Source of the DNA: CBFDBT01 sp965603115
GTDB lineage: Bacteria > Pseudomonadota > Alphaproteobacteria > Sphingomonadales > Kordiimonadaceae
Direction: 5' to 3'
Length of the DNA stretch: 30,752 nucleotides
Assembly (NCBI GenBank): GCA_965603115.1
Contig: CBFDBT010000009.1
Location: 1 to 30,752, forward strand
Both the position numbers and the translations under genes were made by a program. Position 1 is the stretch's first letter, and the number at the start of each line of letters is the position of its first letter. The notes beneath the pieces were generated by a model, which was not told the origin of the DNA, searched no databases, and worked only from the letters and a program-made list of their open reading frames with translations. This document shows positions 8,519 through 16,562 of the stretch, one piece after another.

Positions 8519-8971
8519 ATGAATATCAATATGTTACCAAGCGAGGCGGCCGCTGTAGTTGCCACCATTGATCCGGATGTTACGGTTGCAAGCACTGTAG
8601 TGTCTGACTATGTGTCTATGGCTGATTTTGAGTCAATCATGGCAATTGTCATGGCTGGGACTTTGGGCGCTAGTGCCACACTGAATGCCAAGCTTGTCCA
8701 AGCCACTGACTCATCAGGTACGGGTGTCAAGGACATCACAGGCAAAGCTATCACCGCTCTGACTCAGGCTGGCACTGACTCAGATAAGCAGGCAATCATA
8801 AACTGTCGGGCTGAGGAGCTTGACCTTGCGAATGACTTCACTCATGTTGCGCTGTCGGTGACGGTCGCTGTGGCCACTAGTGATATCGGGGCAATTATCT
8901 TGGGCATGAATGCACGAGTATTGCCAGCCAGTGACAACGACCTTGCATCGGTTGATGAGATTGTTGCTTAA
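8519..8971 (+). CDS. Probable head accessory/decoration protein
   Basis: This 150-residue protein directly follows the capsid gene with a good gagga ribosome-binding site. Its pattern, an N-terminal ADFESIMAIVMAGTLGAS strand pair followed by ATLNAKLVQATDSSGTGVKD and then AEELDLANDFTHVALSVTVA, is one I associate with small beta-sandwich proteins placed after major capsid genes in many siphoviruses and usually detected as virion components. A capsid decoration role is inferred from that pattern and position. No enzymatic motif is seen. A terminator follows at 8998. Confidence 0.65.
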   Translation: MNINMLPSEAAAVVATIDPDVTVASTVVSDYVSMADFESIMAIVMAGTLGASATLNAKLVQATDSSGTGVKDITGKAITALTQAGTDSDKQAIINCRAEELDLANDFTHVALSVTVAVATSDIGAIILGMNARVLPASDNDLASVDEIVA

Positions 8972-8997
8972 TCTTTAATGCTGAAATTGTGTAGAAT

Positions 8998-9027
8998 AAA
9001 GGGCGCTCATTGTGGGTGCCCTTTTTT
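8998..9027 (+). terminator. Rho-independent terminator after the capsid block
   Basis: AAAGGGCGCTC at 8998-9008 pairs with GGGTGCCCTTT (11 bp with two G-U pairs) around a 5-base loop, followed by a T-run at 9022-9027. It lies just before the ribosome-binding site of the next gene, so it probably attenuates rather than fully blocks transcription into the connector genes, giving excess capsid message. Confidence 0.85.
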
Positions 9028-9041
9028 ATTGGAGAGATAAA

Positions 9042-9248
9042 ATGCCAGAGAAACAAAATATTAAATTCACTGAGGATGTTGAGGTCCTTGATCATAATGG
9101 TGATATTGAATTTGAGGCTAAGGCTGGTGATGTTGTCAGTCTGGTTAGCGCCTCATGTGATCGATGGGTAAAGCGTGGAAAGGCTGTGCCAGTAAAGGCA
9201 ACACCTAAAAATAAAGCAACACCTAAAAAGCAAGCGGTTGATAAGTAA
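9042..9248 (+). CDS. Small phage protein with Lys-rich tail (68 aa)
   Basis: ATG 9042 follows GGAGAG by 5 bases. The product, MPEKQNIKFTEDVEVLDHNG..., has a small SH3-like or beta pattern (FEAKAGDVVSLVSASCDRWVKRGKAV) like short proteins found after capsid genes in many phages, followed by a basic Lys/Pro/Thr tail (ATPKNKATPKKQ). An upstream GTG at 9012 is in frame but lies inside the terminator stem and is rejected. It overlaps the next gene by 11 bases. Its role is unknown; the position suggests a head-completion accessory protein. Confidence 0.75.
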   Translation: MPEKQNIKFTEDVEVLDHNGDIEFEAKAGDVVSLVSASCDRWVKRGKAVPVKATPKNKATPKKQAVDK

Positions 9249-9825
9249 ACCTATTGACCGTCAATGGGCTGGTGAGGTCGCTGTCTGTATTGGTGGCGGT
9301 CCATCCCTGACCCGTGATGATGTTGAGTATGTTCGCGGCAAGGCTAAGGTCATTGCCATTAATGATGCTCACAGGTTGGCTCCCTGGGCTGACATCATGT
9401 ATGCCTGTGATCTTAAATGGTGGGACTGGCACAATGGGTGTCATGGTTTCGAGGGGCGCAGATGGACAGTTGATGAGGCTGCAGCACTTAAGCATAACTT
9501 GAGATACATCAAGGGAATTAAATCACCCGGGCTGTCTGATGATCAGTCTGAGATACACACGGGATCTAATAGCGGATTCCAGGCCATCAACATTGCCTAT
9601 CTGATGGGGGCATCTAAAATAATCCTCATTGGGTATGATATGAAAGTATCAGGTAGTCAGTCGCACTGGTTCGGTGATCACCCTGACAAGATAATATCCC
9701 CGTATCACATGTTTATAAATGCCCTTAATATTGTGGCCAAGCAAAACAAAATTGAAATAATAAACAGCACACGAGACACGGCTCTCAAGTGCTTTCCACA
9801 AATTCCACTCAGAGAAATATTATGA
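9238..9825 (+). CDS. DUF115/MAF-flag10-like protein (putative sugar transferase-type fold)
   Basis: The 195-residue protein has a glycine-rich VAVCIGGGPSL loop at residues 14-24, then VIAINDAHRLAPWADIMYACD near 38-58, and a later ASKIILIGYDM. This GGGPSL plus IxxN(D) arrangement is what I recognise from the DUF115/MAF_flag10 group (including 6-hydroxymethylpterin pyrophosphokinase-like and motility accessory factor proteins), linked to glycosylation in some systems. The best start is TTG 9238, overlapping the previous gene; no in-frame ATG occurs before the GGGPSL loop. Its stop overlaps the methyltransferase start (ATGA), so they are coupled. Enzymatic role is inferred. Confidence 0.65.
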   Translation: MISKPIDRQWAGEVAVCIGGGPSLTRDDVEYVRGKAKVIAINDAHRLAPWADIMYACDLKWWDWHNGCHGFEGRRWTVDEAAALKHNLRYIKGIKSPGLSDDQSEIHTGSNSGFQAINIAYLMGASKIILIGYDMKVSGSQSHWFGDHPDKIISPYHMFINALNIVAKQNKIEIINSTRDTALKCFPQIPLREIL

Positions 9826-10376
9826 CAACAAAAGATGAGGCAATTAGTTGGTATCAAGATATATATAATAACCCTAAGTATGGCATGGGCCGTGAGCGTC
9901 AGGACTTTGCTGCAATGTGTTTGGCTCTGGTTCCACGTGGAACTTACCTAGATGTTGGTTGTGGGCGTGGTGAGATGCTGACAGAGGCCAAGCTCATTGG
10001 ATTTGAGCACCCGGTTGGATGTGATGTATCTTGGCCTATTATCAATGATGATGAGCGCATTGAGTACGGTGAGGCGCAGGATATTCCATTTGGTGATAAT
10101 GAGATTGATGTTGTCACGCTGTTTGATGTGCTTGAGCATATTCCTTTTGATGATATAGATCTTGTCTTATCTGAGCTCAACCGGGTGGCTAAAAAAACAA
10201 TCTTGTTGGCAGTTTCAAACCGTCCATCAATAGTTGACGGGAGAGATTTGCATATAACCAAAATGGAGTATGATGCCTGGGATAGATTATTCAGGTATAG
10301 CTTTGACGGTGTTGTTACCTGGATCGATAATGCCAAGGAGTCAGTCAGTGAGATGTGGAGAATAGATCTTAACTAG
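9822..10376 (+). CDS. SAM-dependent class I methyltransferase
   Basis: The 184-residue protein transfers a methyl group from SAM to an unknown acceptor. Motif I is YLDVGCGRGEML at residues 42-53, the acidic ribose-binding position is around VGCDVS (65-70), and VVTLFDVLEHIP (97-108) is the family's post-II/motif IV stretch. It resembles the UbiE/COQ5-like Methyltransf_11 group rather than DNA methyltransferases; no NPPY or DPPY motif is present. ATG 9822 shares bases with the stop of the DUF115-like gene. An acceptor that is a sugar, lipid or small molecule is more likely than DNA. Confidence 0.8.
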   Translation: MTTKDEAISWYQDIYNNPKYGMGRERQDFAAMCLALVPRGTYLDVGCGRGEMLTEAKLIGFEHPVGCDVSWPIINDDERIEYGEAQDIPFGDNEIDVVTLFDVLEHIPFDDIDLVLSELNRVAKKTILLAVSNRPSIVDGRDLHITKMEYDAWDRLFRYSFDGVVTWIDNAKESVSEMWRIDLN

Positions 10377-10427
10377 TCATCTTGAGAATGATGGCCTATT
10401 ATTGTTATATTCCAAATGAGGTGACGC

Positions 10428-11234
10428 ATGTCAAACAAACTAATATTTGAGCATTCACTTGAACCGGTCACACTGACTGAGGCCAAGGCACATCTCAGGG
10501 TAACCACGGCTGATGAGGATGCATTAATACAACAATTGATCACTGATTCGCGCACATTCATTGAGCGCATAGTTGGCGTTGATATGGTGCACAAGCATTA
10601 TGATTATGTTGTTGATATGTTTCCATTTCATGATCAGATGAAAATTGAGTTGCCTGTTTCTCCCCTGGACTCAGTTGAGTTTATAAAATACACAGACATT
10701 GATGAAGTTCTCCAGACCTGGGATTCATCGCTTTACACTGTAGATAACGCCAATCAGCTTGGGCTTATCTATCCCGCCATTGATGAGGTTTATCCAAATA
10801 CAATAAATTATCCTAATGCCGTTCAAGTAAGATATCAGGCCGGTCCAGCTGAGGAGGCTAATGACACGGCACAGTCAGGATCTGCCACAGAGATTGTCCT
10901 TGCTGCAGCTGATACCAACGTTGATGATTATTATAATGGGATGCTTATTGAGATAACCTCAGGCAAAGGCGCGGGGCAATATACTAGAATCACTGATTAT
11001 GTCTCCAGCACAAAGACGGCCACAGTCTCTGACTCATGGTCCCCATCACTTGATGCAACTAGTGTTTATACAATCATAGCAAATACAATCTCACCGCTTA
11101 GAAGGGCGGTATTATTATTGATTGGCCACTGGTATGAGAACAGAGAAAACATGCTGACTGGGACAATCGCTTCTGAGATCAGTCTTGGCGTCAAATCTCT
11201 GACAGCACCATACAAAGTATATAAATCAATATGA
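10428..11234 (+). CDS. Head-tail connector (gp6-like) with an inserted beta-module
   Basis: This is the ring protein that attaches beneath the portal. The N-terminal part, LTEAKAHLRVTTADEDALIQ (about residues 17-36) with LITDSRTFIERIVG, is a clear gp6/YqbG-like signature, and the C-terminal part (SPLRRAVLLLIGHWYENRE, about 222-240) is the matching family helix. Between them, residues about 143-219 hold an extra beta-module (MLIEITSGKGAGQYTRITDY, then TKTATVSDSWSPSLDATSVY) of a type seen in other phage surface proteins. At 268 residues it is longer than the usual connector. GAGGTG lies 5 bases before the ATG. Confidence 0.85.
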   Translation: MSNKLIFEHSLEPVTLTEAKAHLRVTTADEDALIQQLITDSRTFIERIVGVDMVHKHYDYVVDMFPFHDQMKIELPVSPLDSVEFIKYTDIDEVLQTWDSSLYTVDNANQLGLIYPAIDEVYPNTINYPNAVQVRYQAGPAEEANDTAQSGSATEIVLAAADTNVDDYYNGMLIEITSGKGAGQYTRITDYVSSTKTATVSDSWSPSLDATSVYTIIANTISPLRRAVLLLIGHWYENRENMLTGTIASEISLGVKSLTAPYKVYKSI

Positions 11235-11557
11235 GAGCCGGGAGACTTAATAAGCGTGTGACCATTGAGACCTTGACTGAGACTGTTGATGGATCAGGCC
11301 AAGCAATAAAATCATGGTCTGAGTTTGCCAGACCCTGGGCCTCGATCGATCCTATCAATGGCCGTGAGTACTTCTCTGGCAATCAGGTCAAGGAAACAAT
11401 GACCGTCAAGATCAAAATCAGATACCAGTCAGGCATCACCAATAAGATGCGCGTCAATCATGGCGGTAAACTTTACAATATTGAGGGTATGGTCAATATC
11501 TTTGAGCGTGACAAAGAGTTGATTCTCTTATGTTCGGAGGGCACAAACGATGGTTGA
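11231..11557 (+). CDS. Head closure / head-tail joining protein
   Basis: The 108-residue protein matches the phage head-tail joining family (SPP1 gp16/HK97 gp7-like): it opens MRAGRLNKRVTIETLTETVD, then has WASIDPINGREYF and ends in the IEGMVNIFERDKELILLC strand pair. It plugs or adapts the connector so that the tail can dock. It starts at an ATGA overlap with the connector gene and overlaps the next gene by 8 bases. Confidence 0.9.
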   Translation: MRAGRLNKRVTIETLTETVDGSGQAIKSWSEFARPWASIDPINGREYFSGNQVKETMTVKIKIRYQSGITNKMRVNHGGKLYNIEGMVNIFERDKELILLCSEGTNDG

Positions 11558-12011
11558 TAAAGTTGAACTACATGGCCTTAAAGAGTTGAGAGCAAAGCTC
11601 AAAAAGCTGCCACTTAAAATACAACAAAGGGAGCTCAACCGTGCGCTCAGACGTGGTGGCGCTCCCATGCTTGCACTGGCCAGACAGCTTGCTCCAGTGG
11701 GTACATCATTTGTCAGAAGGTTGCGCGGTAAAGAGTGGAAGCATACCGGCGGCTTATTAGCCAATAGTATTGTCATGCGTTCTGAGCGTAAAAAGTTTCT
11801 ACGTAATACGGCAAAGCAACGGATCGGAGTTGTCCAGACCAGAAACAAAGGTGACACGGCATTCTATTGGAGACATGTTGAGTTTGGCACATCAAAGCAA
11901 AGAGCTCAGCCGTTCCTTATTCCATCATTTGAACTGCTAAAGGTTCACTCATCGAATATCATCAGACGTGAATTGCTCAAGGGTGTTGAGCGTCAAGCCC
12001 GGAGATTATAG
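11550..12011 (+). CDS. HK97 gp10-like tail-completion/neck protein
   Basis: The 153-residue protein starts MVDKVELHGLKELRAKLKKL, a typical gp10-family opening, followed by LARQLAPVGTS and a conserved AFYWRHVEFGTSKQRAQPFL near the C-terminus, where the EFGT...AxPF motif is the family hallmark. It is a minor structural protein at the head-tail junction. GGAGGG precedes the ATG by 8 bases. It is strongly basic, as usual for this family. Confidence 0.9.
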   Translation: MVDKVELHGLKELRAKLKKLPLKIQQRELNRALRRGGAPMLALARQLAPVGTSFVRRLRGKEWKHTGGLLANSIVMRSERKKFLRNTAKQRIGVVQTRNKGDTAFYWRHVEFGTSKQRAQPFLIPSFELLKVHSSNIIRRELLKGVERQARRL

Positions 12012-12401
12012 ATGTCATTCACTACCGCCACCATCTCAGCACTCAGATCCTTTGCCGGTGTTCAGGCATTAGTGGGTAACGGTGACAGCCCTGAGACGTA
12101 TCGAATATATAGTTTGGTACTACCACAAGGGGTGGCCATGCCAGCGGTTGTCATTGAGAGATTGAATGCCTCTGAGGTACAATCCCTTACTGATGCTGGT
12201 GGTGCTGGTTTGGGAAATACCCGACTTAGGGTATCATGCTATTCAAGCACACTGGCTGAGGCTCAGGCTCTATCAGTTCAGGTGAGGGCGGCATTTAAAG
12301 CTGACACAGATTTGACAGAAATGCACCTCATGGAGTTTGATGGCTATGAGGATGATACTCAGTTATATAAAACGATCACAGACTATTCAATTTGGTACTA
12401 A
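12012..12401 (+). CDS. Tail completion protein (DUF3168/gp17-like)
   Basis: The 129-residue protein fits the DUF3168-type tail terminator family: short N-terminal helix, an RIYSLVLPQGVAMPAVVIERL stretch about residues 38-56, then NTRLRVSCYSSTLAEAQALS. It caps the tail tube and forms the docking face for the head. It starts immediately after the gp10-like stop codon, with CGGAGA as ribosome-binding site. Confidence 0.87.
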   Translation: MSFTTATISALRSFAGVQALVGNGDSPETYRIYSLVLPQGVAMPAVVIERLNASEVQSLTDAGGAGLGNTRLRVSCYSSTLAEAQALSVQVRAAFKADTDLTEMHLMEFDGYEDDTQLYKTITDYSIWY

Positions 12402-12417
12402 CAACCGGAGATAAACA

Positions 12418-12837
12418 ATGAGCTCAAGTGCATTAAAATCACAAGGCATGACTATTGGCATCGGTGATGCTGCAAGTCCTGAGGTATTCACAAGCATCAC
12501 AGAAGTTAACAGCATCGATGGTCCAGGCGGTCAGGCTAATGAGATTGATGTGACTGACTTGGATAGTACTGGCAAGGAGTTTATCCTTGGCTTACAGGAT
12601 GAGGGTGACATCTCTCTGGATATTAATTATATCCCGGCAAATACTCAGCACGCATTATTGAGAGCACGTAGAGCATCGGGGGCAATTGGCAATTTCAGAA
12701 TCAGCTTTACTGATAGCCCGATCACTACCTGGACTTTTGCGGCACTGGTCAAAGGCTTCTCGATCAGCAATGCTGTTGATGGTAAGACTGCAGGCTCTGT
12801 GACGTTGCGTGTATCTGGTTCGGTAACGGAGGCATAA
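12418..12837 (+). CDS. Major tail tube protein (gpV-like)
   Basis: The 139-residue protein polymerises into the tail tube. It has the pattern of lambda-type tail tube proteins: SITEVNSIDGPGGQANEID near residues 26-44 followed by VTDLDSTGKEFILGLQDEG, then beta strands. The motif IDVTDLDSTGKEF is typical. It has no C-terminal Ig-like extension. It is followed directly by the chaperone pair, the canonical order. GGAG precedes the ATG. Confidence 0.9.
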   Translation: MSSSALKSQGMTIGIGDAASPEVFTSITEVNSIDGPGGQANEIDVTDLDSTGKEFILGLQDEGDISLDINYIPANTQHALLRARRASGAIGNFRISFTDSPITTWTFAALVKGFSISNAVDGKTAGSVTLRVSGSVTEA

Positions 12838-12838
12838 A

Positions 12839-13192
12839 ATGGATTTACGTGAGCAAATACTTAACGCGGATGATCTGCCGTCTGAGTCGGTTCCTGTCCC
12901 TGAGTGGGGCGTGACTTTGCACATCAGATCAATGACAGGCACTGAGCGTGATGTCTATGATGCTGACCTTGTGGGCATGAGAGACATGCCGCTCAAGGAT
13001 AAGATGCGCAACATGAGAGCCAAACTGGTTGTCCTATGCTGTGTTGATGAGAGCGGTCAGCGTGTATTCAATGATGATGATGTTGAGGAGCTTGGCAAGA
13101 AGTCTGCAAAGGTTCTGACTCGCTTATCTGATGCCGCTCAGTTGCTCAATGCTATGGGTGATGCACAGATTGAGGAGATAGCAAAAAACTAA
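12839..13192 (+). CDS. Tail assembly chaperone (gpG-like), upstream frame
   Basis: The 117-residue protein coats the tape measure protein during tail assembly. Sequence (IRSMTGTERDVYDADLVGM, then KLVVLCCVDESGQRVFNDDD) matches the phage tail assembly chaperone group. GGAGG lies 8 bases before the ATG. The last codons GCA AAA AAC contain the heptamer A AAA AAC at 13183-13189, immediately before the TAA; a -1 slip there would extend the protein by 83 residues into the next frame to give a 200-residue fusion equivalent to lambda gpG-T. Confidence 0.9.
   Translation: MDLREQILNADDLPSESVPVPEWGVTLHIRSMTGTERDVYDADLVGMRDMPLKDKMRNMRAKLVVLCCVDESGQRVFNDDDVEELGKKSAKVLTRLSDAAQLLNAMGDAQIEEIAKN
13183..13189 (+). 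promoter_or_regulatory. Programmed -1 ribosomal frameshift site (A AAA AAC)
   Basis: The heptamer is in the correct phase (X XXY YYZ) relative to the upstream frame, one codon before its stop. A possible stimulatory stem is GAGGC at 13203-13207 with GCCTC at 13229-13233, 13 bases downstream, which is farther than usual, so the structure is uncertain. The heptamer itself is among the most efficient known in bacteria. Confidence 0.9.
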
Positions 13193-13440
13193 AACCCCAA
13201 TGGAGGCGGCGCTTTTATTTCAGGCTCTGCCTCGCATTGGGATATCCTCACCCGGATCACATGCTCGCTTGTATGACTAGCAGACAAATTGCTGACTGGA
13301 TGGCGTTTGCAACCCTTGAGCCAATAGGTGCCCCGGTTCCACCTGATAAAGAAGATCAAGAAAAGGCACAGGCACAGGCTCAACGCGCTAAAATCGAGGG
13401 AGGTTTTAGAGCTTTAATAGCTAAACAAGAGGCAGGGTAA
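13189..13440 (+). CDS. Tail assembly chaperone C-terminal extension (gpT-like), -1 frame
   Basis: This frame is expressed only as the C-terminal 83 residues of a frameshift fusion with the preceding chaperone. Read from the slip site it gives LKPQWRRRFYFRLCLALGYP then MTSRQIADWMAFATLEPIG, an excellent match to the DUF4035/gpT-like family whose members contain an SRQLAEWMAY-type motif. It ends in a Gln/Ala/Lys-rich helix. No ATG with a good ribosome-binding site precedes the conserved portion; a TTG at 13237 would delete its start. It stops directly against the tape measure start codon. Confidence 0.88.
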   Translation, partial: LKPQWRRRFYFRLCLALGYPHPDHMLACMTSRQIADWMAFATLEPIGAPVPPDKEDQEKAQAQAQRAKIEGGFRALIAKQEAG

Positions 13441-15165
13441 ATGGCTGGACTAGGTACACTCACAATTGATCTGGCTGCTAACATTAGCCGCTTTGAGAAA
13501 GCTCTCACACGTGCTGAGCAGCAAGCTCAAAAGCGGTCATCTGGCATTCAGAGAACATTCAAACGCTTAGCCGGTGGCATCGGTGCGGCACTCATAACAT
13601 CTGGTTTTATCAAAGCAACTGAGGCATCACTTGAGTTTGCTGACTCCATTGGAAAGGCTGCAGATAGAGCAGGCATAGCCACAGACAAACTCCAGGAGTA
13701 TAGGTTCGCGGCTGATCAGTTCGGCATCTCAACTCAACAGATGGATGATGGCCTGAGAAGGTTTACAAGGCGTTTGGGTGTGGCCCTCGATGATGGCTCA
13801 TTTGCCAAAGACTTTGAGGCGCTTGGTGTATCGATTCGAGATGCTGCAGGCAATGTCAGAGAGTCAGGTGATGTCCTTGATGATGTTGTCATTCAAATGG
13901 GCAAGCTAGAATCACAAGCACAGAAATCAAAGGTAGCCGCTCAATTATTTGGTGATGACACTGGTCCTCAGTTGGCTCTATTACTTGGCCAGGGCTCAGC
14001 CGCTGTCACTGCACTCACCAGCAAAGCTCGTGACCTTGGGCTTGTCATGTCTGAGGATCTAATCCGTAATGCTGAAAAGGCAAATGATGAGATGAGTATA
14101 TTGTCTCAGGTTCTCAAGATCGAGATGACCTCAGCAGTGGTGGCGCTTGCTCCACAAATTAAAGATCTAGCCTCATTCCTTATCCAAGCCACAAGCGGCG
14201 TGGCTGCATTTTTTGCGTCAATCGATAATCTCAATGCTGACCAGGTTGAGGACAAAATCAATCAACTGTCATCATCAATCTCAGTGGCCAGGGCTAAAGT
14301 TGCTGAGGCTCAAAAGCGTGAAAGCAGCAGCGGCTTACAGGACACAATACTCAATTCATTGCTTCCATCTAGTGAGGATCTGCAGCTTAGAGTTGATAGC
14401 CTGGAGACCGACCTTGATGATGCATGGATGCGATTGGGCGAGCTCAATGCTCAGGCCCTAGATAGATCAACCCGTAACAGTGACATTATTCCTGGCGTAC
14501 TTGGCTTAACCGCTGGAGAGCTGGAGACTGAGCTTGATTTGGCTGTTGCTCAATTTGAGAAGCTGGATGAGGAGCACAGAAAGTCTGCAGAGAAACGCAA
14601 GAAGATTGAGCAGGATCTATCCAACGTCACAAACAATATGAAGATGGCCGTATTCCAAAATGCTGTCAACCTAGTGCGCGCATTATTTCCTGAGAGCAAG
14701 AAGGCTGCACAGGCCATCATCATTGTTGAGAAGGGCCTAGGCATTGCACAAACAATAATTAACACAGAAGTCGCGGCAACTGCAGCCGCTGCCTGGGCTG
14801 CTAAGTTGGGTGGGCCCGGAGCAGCCGCAGCCGCTTATGCACAGATTAAAGCATTGGGGGCTGCCTCAGTTGGGCTGATAGCGGCCACAGGACTTGCACA
14901 GGTGGCCGCTGTCAACTCTGGTGGTGTATCTGGTGGCGTAGGTGCTGGAGGGGTTGCACAGACTCCCAGTGAGGCCGCGCTCGATCCGTTTGCACAAGCT
15001 GAGGCCCTGAGCAGTGGATCAGTTGTAATCAATATTAATGGTGGCTTAATCAATGAGGAGTTTTTATATGATGACTTGCTCCCTGCCATCACGGGTGCTG
15101 TTGAGGATAGGGATTATATCTTGATCCGCAATGACACCAGAAACGCTGAGGAGTTCAAAGCATAA
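13441..15165 (+). CDS. Tape measure protein
   Basis: The 574-residue protein sets tail length and lines the tube. It opens GTLTIDLAANISRFEKALTR, the usual phage tape measure start, followed by a long helical region (ASLEFADSIGKAADRAGIAT near residues 62-81) and hydrophobic segments at about 39-57 and 425-490 (very Ala-rich). At roughly 1.5 angstrom per residue this is a fairly short tail, about 85 nm. It follows the chaperone stop with no gap. Glu codons are overwhelmingly GAG, the usage of the core genome. Confidence 0.93.
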   Translation: MAGLGTLTIDLAANISRFEKALTRAEQQAQKRSSGIQRTFKRLAGGIGAALITSGFIKATEASLEFADSIGKAADRAGIATDKLQEYRFAADQFGISTQQMDDGLRRFTRRLGVALDDGSFAKDFEALGVSIRDAAGNVRESGDVLDDVVIQMGKLESQAQKSKVAAQLFGDDTGPQLALLLGQGSAAVTALTSKARDLGLVMSEDLIRNAEKANDEMSILSQVLKIEMTSAVVALAPQIKDLASFLIQATSGVAAFFASIDNLNADQVEDKINQLSSSISVARAKVAEAQKRESSSGLQDTILNSLLPSSEDLQLRVDSLETDLDDAWMRLGELNAQALDRSTRNSDIIPGVLGLTAGELETELDLAVAQFEKLDEEHRKSAEKRKKIEQDLSNVTNNMKMAVFQNAVNLVRALFPESKKAAQAIIIVEKGLGIAQTIINTEVAATAAAAWAAKLGGPGAAAAAYAQIKALGAASVGLIAATGLAQVAAVNSGGVSGGVGAGGVAQTPSEAALDPFAQAEALSSGSVVININGGLINEEFLYDDLLPAITGAVEDRDYILIRNDTRNAEEFKA

Positions 15166-16562
15166 TGTCAAACGTAAATTACATAGCCACTGAGGGGCTC
15201 AAGTTGCTTGGCTCTGAGGTTGGCGCATGGTTGGCTGATACTACGGCTGAAACGGTTGTGGGTTCTGAGTTGGCATCTCCAATCGATTTGACAACAAGCT
15301 GGCTGACCACTGGGCTTGCAACTATAAACGATGCCAATACTTTTACGACTACTGGTGCAGGCGGTGTGTACATAGCTGATCTCGGCTTAGTTGTTGGTAA
15401 GAAATATATTTTAGATATAACCACAACAACAACAGCCGCAACGTTAGAAATAAGAAACGATAATGCAGGTGTTGGCTCGGCTGAGCTTATTGGCTCTGAT
15501 GATGGTGCGTTTTCCTTTACGGCCCTAACAACAGGCTTATATTTTAGAAACACTGATGCAGGCGCGACAGATATTGATTTAATAAGTTTGCGTATATCAG
15601 ACAACGACCTATCAACAAACGATCATGATCTTGCCTATTACGGAAGCATAACAAAATCAGCAGTAGCAGATGGTTCATCTGTGATGGGATATAGTGGGTT
15701 TAGTGCGTCAGATTATTTAGAGCAGACGTATGATTCAGCTTTAGATTTGACATCTGAATTAACTTATATTGGCTGGACTAAATCATCAACTTTAAACACT
15801 GAAACAATTATCGCAAATTACGAAACAGGTGCTGATGATGGCGGTGCATGGCTATATCAACGCACTAATGGAGCGGCTCGCTTTAGCGTAATTGATGATG
15901 CGGGTTCCGCTGTTAGTGCGACAGGATTAATCGACCGCGCTGATGGTCAATGGCATTTATTCATTGGCACACTTGATACAGCTGGAAATATTAAGATTTA
16001 CGTTGATGGCGTATTGGAGGCCACAACTTCAAGCGCGACTGTAGGAGCTACGACAACAGGGCTAAGAGTTGGCTTGAGGCCAGACGGTACCAGCCCACAC
16101 AGCGGATCAATCGCATCAGCAAGAGTGTTGCCGTCTGCACTAACAGCCGCACAAATAAAAACAATATACGACTCAGAAAAAGCAATGTTCAAGGCTAACT
16201 CTGTATTCACTCAAGTTGGCTTGTCTTATGATCTTGCATTGAGCGTGACATCTGCACAGCTTTCAGAGTCAGTCCAGTCATCAAACCCCATCTCTATTGG
16301 TGGAAATCAGGAGACTATTTTTGGCAGACGTGACACATTTTTTGCGCTGAGAATTATCAGACTAACAGCGTCACTGCTACCTGCCTTGCGTAACTTTCTG
16401 CACAGTGTTGAGAAGGGTGAGACGTTTACGCTTGATCGGTATGGTAGTGCGGCTGCTCCAGATGATCCCATTGATGTCATTGCGACTCCAGGCTTTACGG
16501 AGGCCCGTCAAGGTGTTGATGATTACTATACTGTTTCAATTAACGTGAGACAGGTGCCATGA
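15165..16562 (+). CDS. Distal-tail-like protein with an inserted LamG domain
   Basis: The 465-residue protein lies between tape measure and hub, the distal tail slot. The C-terminal ~110 residues (SISIGG-like PISIGGNQETIFGRRDTFFA, then FLHSVEKGETFTLDRYGSAA) fit a tail-tip beta structure. Residues about 150-345 form a LamG/concanavalin-like jelly roll: ELTYIGWTKSSTLNTETIIA, DRADGQWHLFIGTLD and AGNIKIYVDGVLEA are the hallmark strands. The region before it (about 30-145) is another beta sheet. LamG usually binds glycans. The insert uses more GAA codons than the flanks. It starts on a TAATG overlap. Confidence 0.75.
   Translation: MSNVNYIATEGLKLLGSEVGAWLADTTAETVVGSELASPIDLTTSWLTTGLATINDANTFTTTGAGGVYIADLGLVVGKKYILDITTTTTAATLEIRNDNAGVGSAELIGSDDGAFSFTALTTGLYFRNTDAGATDIDLISLRISDNDLSTNDHDLAYYGSITKSAVADGSSVMGYSGFSASDYLEQTYDSALDLTSELTYIGWTKSSTLNTETIIANYETGADDGGAWLYQRTNGAARFSVIDDAGSAVSATGLIDRADGQWHLFIGTLDTAGNIKIYVDGVLEATTSSATVGATTTGLRVGLRPDGTSPHSGSIASARVLPSALTAAQIKTIYDSEKAMFKANSVFTQVGLSYDLALSVTSAQLSESVQSSNPISIGGNQETIFGRRDTFFALRIIRLTASLLPALRNFLHSVEKGETFTLDRYGSAAAPDDPIDVIATPGFTEARQGVDDYYTVSINVRQVP

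Noticed and set aside
9012..9041. In-frame GTG start upstream of the 68-residue gene
   Set aside because: It lies within the terminator stem, while ATG 9042 has a good GGAGAG site.
9944..10336. 130-codon minus-strand frame
   Set aside because: Lies entirely inside the methyltransferase gene, whose motifs and overlap context are clear.
15179..15604. 141-codon minus-strand frame
   Set aside because: Opposite to the LamG-bearing tail gene; Ser/Val-rich antisense composition and no promoter context.
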